DNA from: Athripsodes cinereus
Taxonomy: Eukaryota; Arthropoda; Insecta; Trichoptera; Leptoceridae
Direction: 5' to 3'
Length of the DNA: 64,000 bases
Assembly (NCBI GenBank): GCA_947579605.1
Contig: OX388322.1
Location: 6,634,001-6,698,000 of the forward strand
Both the position numbers and the translations under genes were made by a program. The first letter of the stretch is position 1; every line of letters starts with the position of its first letter. This document shows positions 63,106-64,000 of the stretch, one piece after another. The notes beneath the pieces were generated by a model. The model made no database searches, was not told the DNA's origin, and was given only the letters and a program-made list of their open reading frames with translations.

Positions 63106-63325
63106 TACCGTGATGGTAGTGGGGTAGCCAGTGGCAGTTTATTGATTAACCAATAAACGTTAGGTAAGACATTCAGAAATGGTAGCATAGCATACCTCAT
63201 CGCTGAATTGAAGATGTTAAATGTCTTATTTGTGACAACCCCCTAAATCTTACAGTAGGACACTCGAAAACTTGCAGAAAAGGTTGGGGGACCTATTTTT
63301 TATCGGATACTCCACGGAAACCATA
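63106..63325 (+). mobile_element. FB-A half element with rearranged terminus
   Basis: Starts ACCGTGATGGTAGTGGGGTA, an inverted terminus fused directly to GGGGTAGCCAGTGG. It then runs through ATAGCATACCTCATCGCTGA, GGACACTCGAAAACTTGCAG and TCGGATACTCCACGGAA. Confidence 0.7.
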
Positions 63326-63374
63326 TTTTTGGAATTGCAAATTATAAAATTTATCTGACTCGTTTTTATTTATA

Positions 63375-63450
63375 CACCTTCACGCCATATCCCATGTGGG
63401 GTATGCAGAGAGAACAGAACGCCGTATAGATCTATATTACATACACATTC
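63375..63450 (+). mobile_element. FB-D left-end fragment
   Basis: Follows TATA: CACCTTCACGCCATATCCCA, GTGGGGTATGCAGAGAGAAC, AGAACGCCGTATAGATCTAT. Confidence 0.65.
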
Positions 63451-63716
63451 ATATCGATTTATTTAATTACTTCAAAATATTTAAAATAAATTCAAAATGC
63501 TACAAAATCCTTTTCTTGATATTTTTAAATACTTACCTACCATTATCTAATTTCAATCTAATCTAATTCCTTGAATGAATATCCAAATAAATAAAAATTA
63601 GGTACATCTCGTAGTATCCAAAATTATGCTTCCTAGTGTGTAATAAAAAAAACTTTACGATTCAACAATCAACTTTATCACAATGTTTTGAAATTCGAAT
63701 TCAGCTCTCATCCGTC

Positions 63717-63912
63717 ATTCGCGCCATAGACGCGCGCGGAGTTGTTGTGTGTTGTGTTGTTGAGCCTGTGAGCGTGCGAGTAGGTACTTTTCGTTAAATC
63801 GAAATAATACATAGTAAAAATAACCTTGTGAATTGGTGATAAAAAAGAATAGTGTGTGTTTGTTACAAAATTTTGGGAATTAGAATCTGGAAATACCAGA
63901 CATTAAACTGAG
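63717..63912 (+). promoter_or_regulatory. Possible transcription start and 5' non-coding exon
   Basis: An initiator-like TCATTC at 63715-63720 is followed by a CpG-rich block (CGCGCCATAGACGCGCGCGG) and GT-rich leader sequence. An AGTTGT block lies about 24 bases after the start, near but not at the downstream-element position. A donor-like GAG followed by GTATTT occurs at 63913. The base composition differs sharply from the preceding 60 kb. No coding sequence is reached before the window ends. Confidence 0.3.
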
Positions 63913-64000
63913 GTATTTATATTCTTTGTAATTAGAGTTAATATAATAAGAATCTGCGCGCAAATTGACAACAATAACAAAGCCTAAAGCGTGATATGGT

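Noticed and set aside
1..64000. LTR retrotransposons or integrated virus genes
   Set aside because: I saw no LTR pairs, gag/pol motifs, integrase, or viral structural or replication genes. All coding relics are non-LTR or DNA-element types.

Overview
The window looks like AT-rich intergenic or intronic DNA from an insect, most probably a moth or butterfly (Lepidoptera). The evidence is the dense mix of retroposon 3' tails ending in a GTTAGTTGGAAGA-stem-loop-CTCGCC signature, tRNA-derived SINEs, many small TA-, TTA-, TTAA- and 8-bp-TSD DNA elements, and decayed RTE-like and other non-LTR retrotransposon ends. The lepidopteran call rests on recalled knowledge of such tails, not on a database search. 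I found no complete host protein-coding gene, no rRNA, no convincing functional tRNA and no CRISPR array. There is nothing bacterial here, so operons and ribosome binding sites do not apply.

The dominant component is one family, called FB-A here. It is present in more than 30 whole or partial copies on both strands. Two copies (770-1191 and 44672-45116) are complete fold-backs: a left arm starting near CCATCACGGC and a right arm ending near GCCGTGATGG, almost always abutting a TA dinucleotide. Most other copies are half elements. A related family, FB-D, has CCTCACGCCG ends. Several younger insertions sit inside FB-A copies: a SINE at 23668-24138, a retroposon tail at 31063-31419, and a retroposon tail carrying twelve 66-bp repeats at 51221-52077.

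DNA elements with well-supported boundaries are: three hAT-like elements with perfect 8-bp duplications (11264-11595, 61878-61918, 62100-62628); two PIF/Harbinger-like MITEs of about 528 bp (25422-25949, 55178-55704); a piggyBac-like element with TTAA ends (56853-58619); palindromic elements at 46128-46334, 47499-47746 and 55042-55175; a TA-flanked MITE at 22751-23225; and a decayed mariner transposase at 27707-27886.

Retroelements comprise RTE-type ends (3217-3714, 17600-18105), an R2/R4-like end with a CCHC finger and restriction-like endonuclease (41794-42486), RNase H-bearing LINE ends (25030-25368, 37075-37687), other LINE C-termini (4676-4967, 18199-18480, 19247-19548, 21784-21920, 32289-32546, 38288-38378, 39830-40022, 54055-54312), two SINE families and an unclassified retroposon called E here. 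Three fold-back elements (10311-10511, 27987-28283, 48634-48880) carry a CTGATGA...GAAA hammerhead-like signature, best explained as Penelope-like termini.

Host sequence may show at three places only: possible small exons at 36622-36660 (+) and 60253-60291 (-), and a CpG-rich possible first exon at 63717-63912 (+). These are hypotheses. The observations most worth following are the covarying hairpin in the retroposon tails, the hammerhead-like fold-backs, the 41-bp hAT micro-element with an intact target duplication, and the 12 x 66 bp array inside a retroposon tail.
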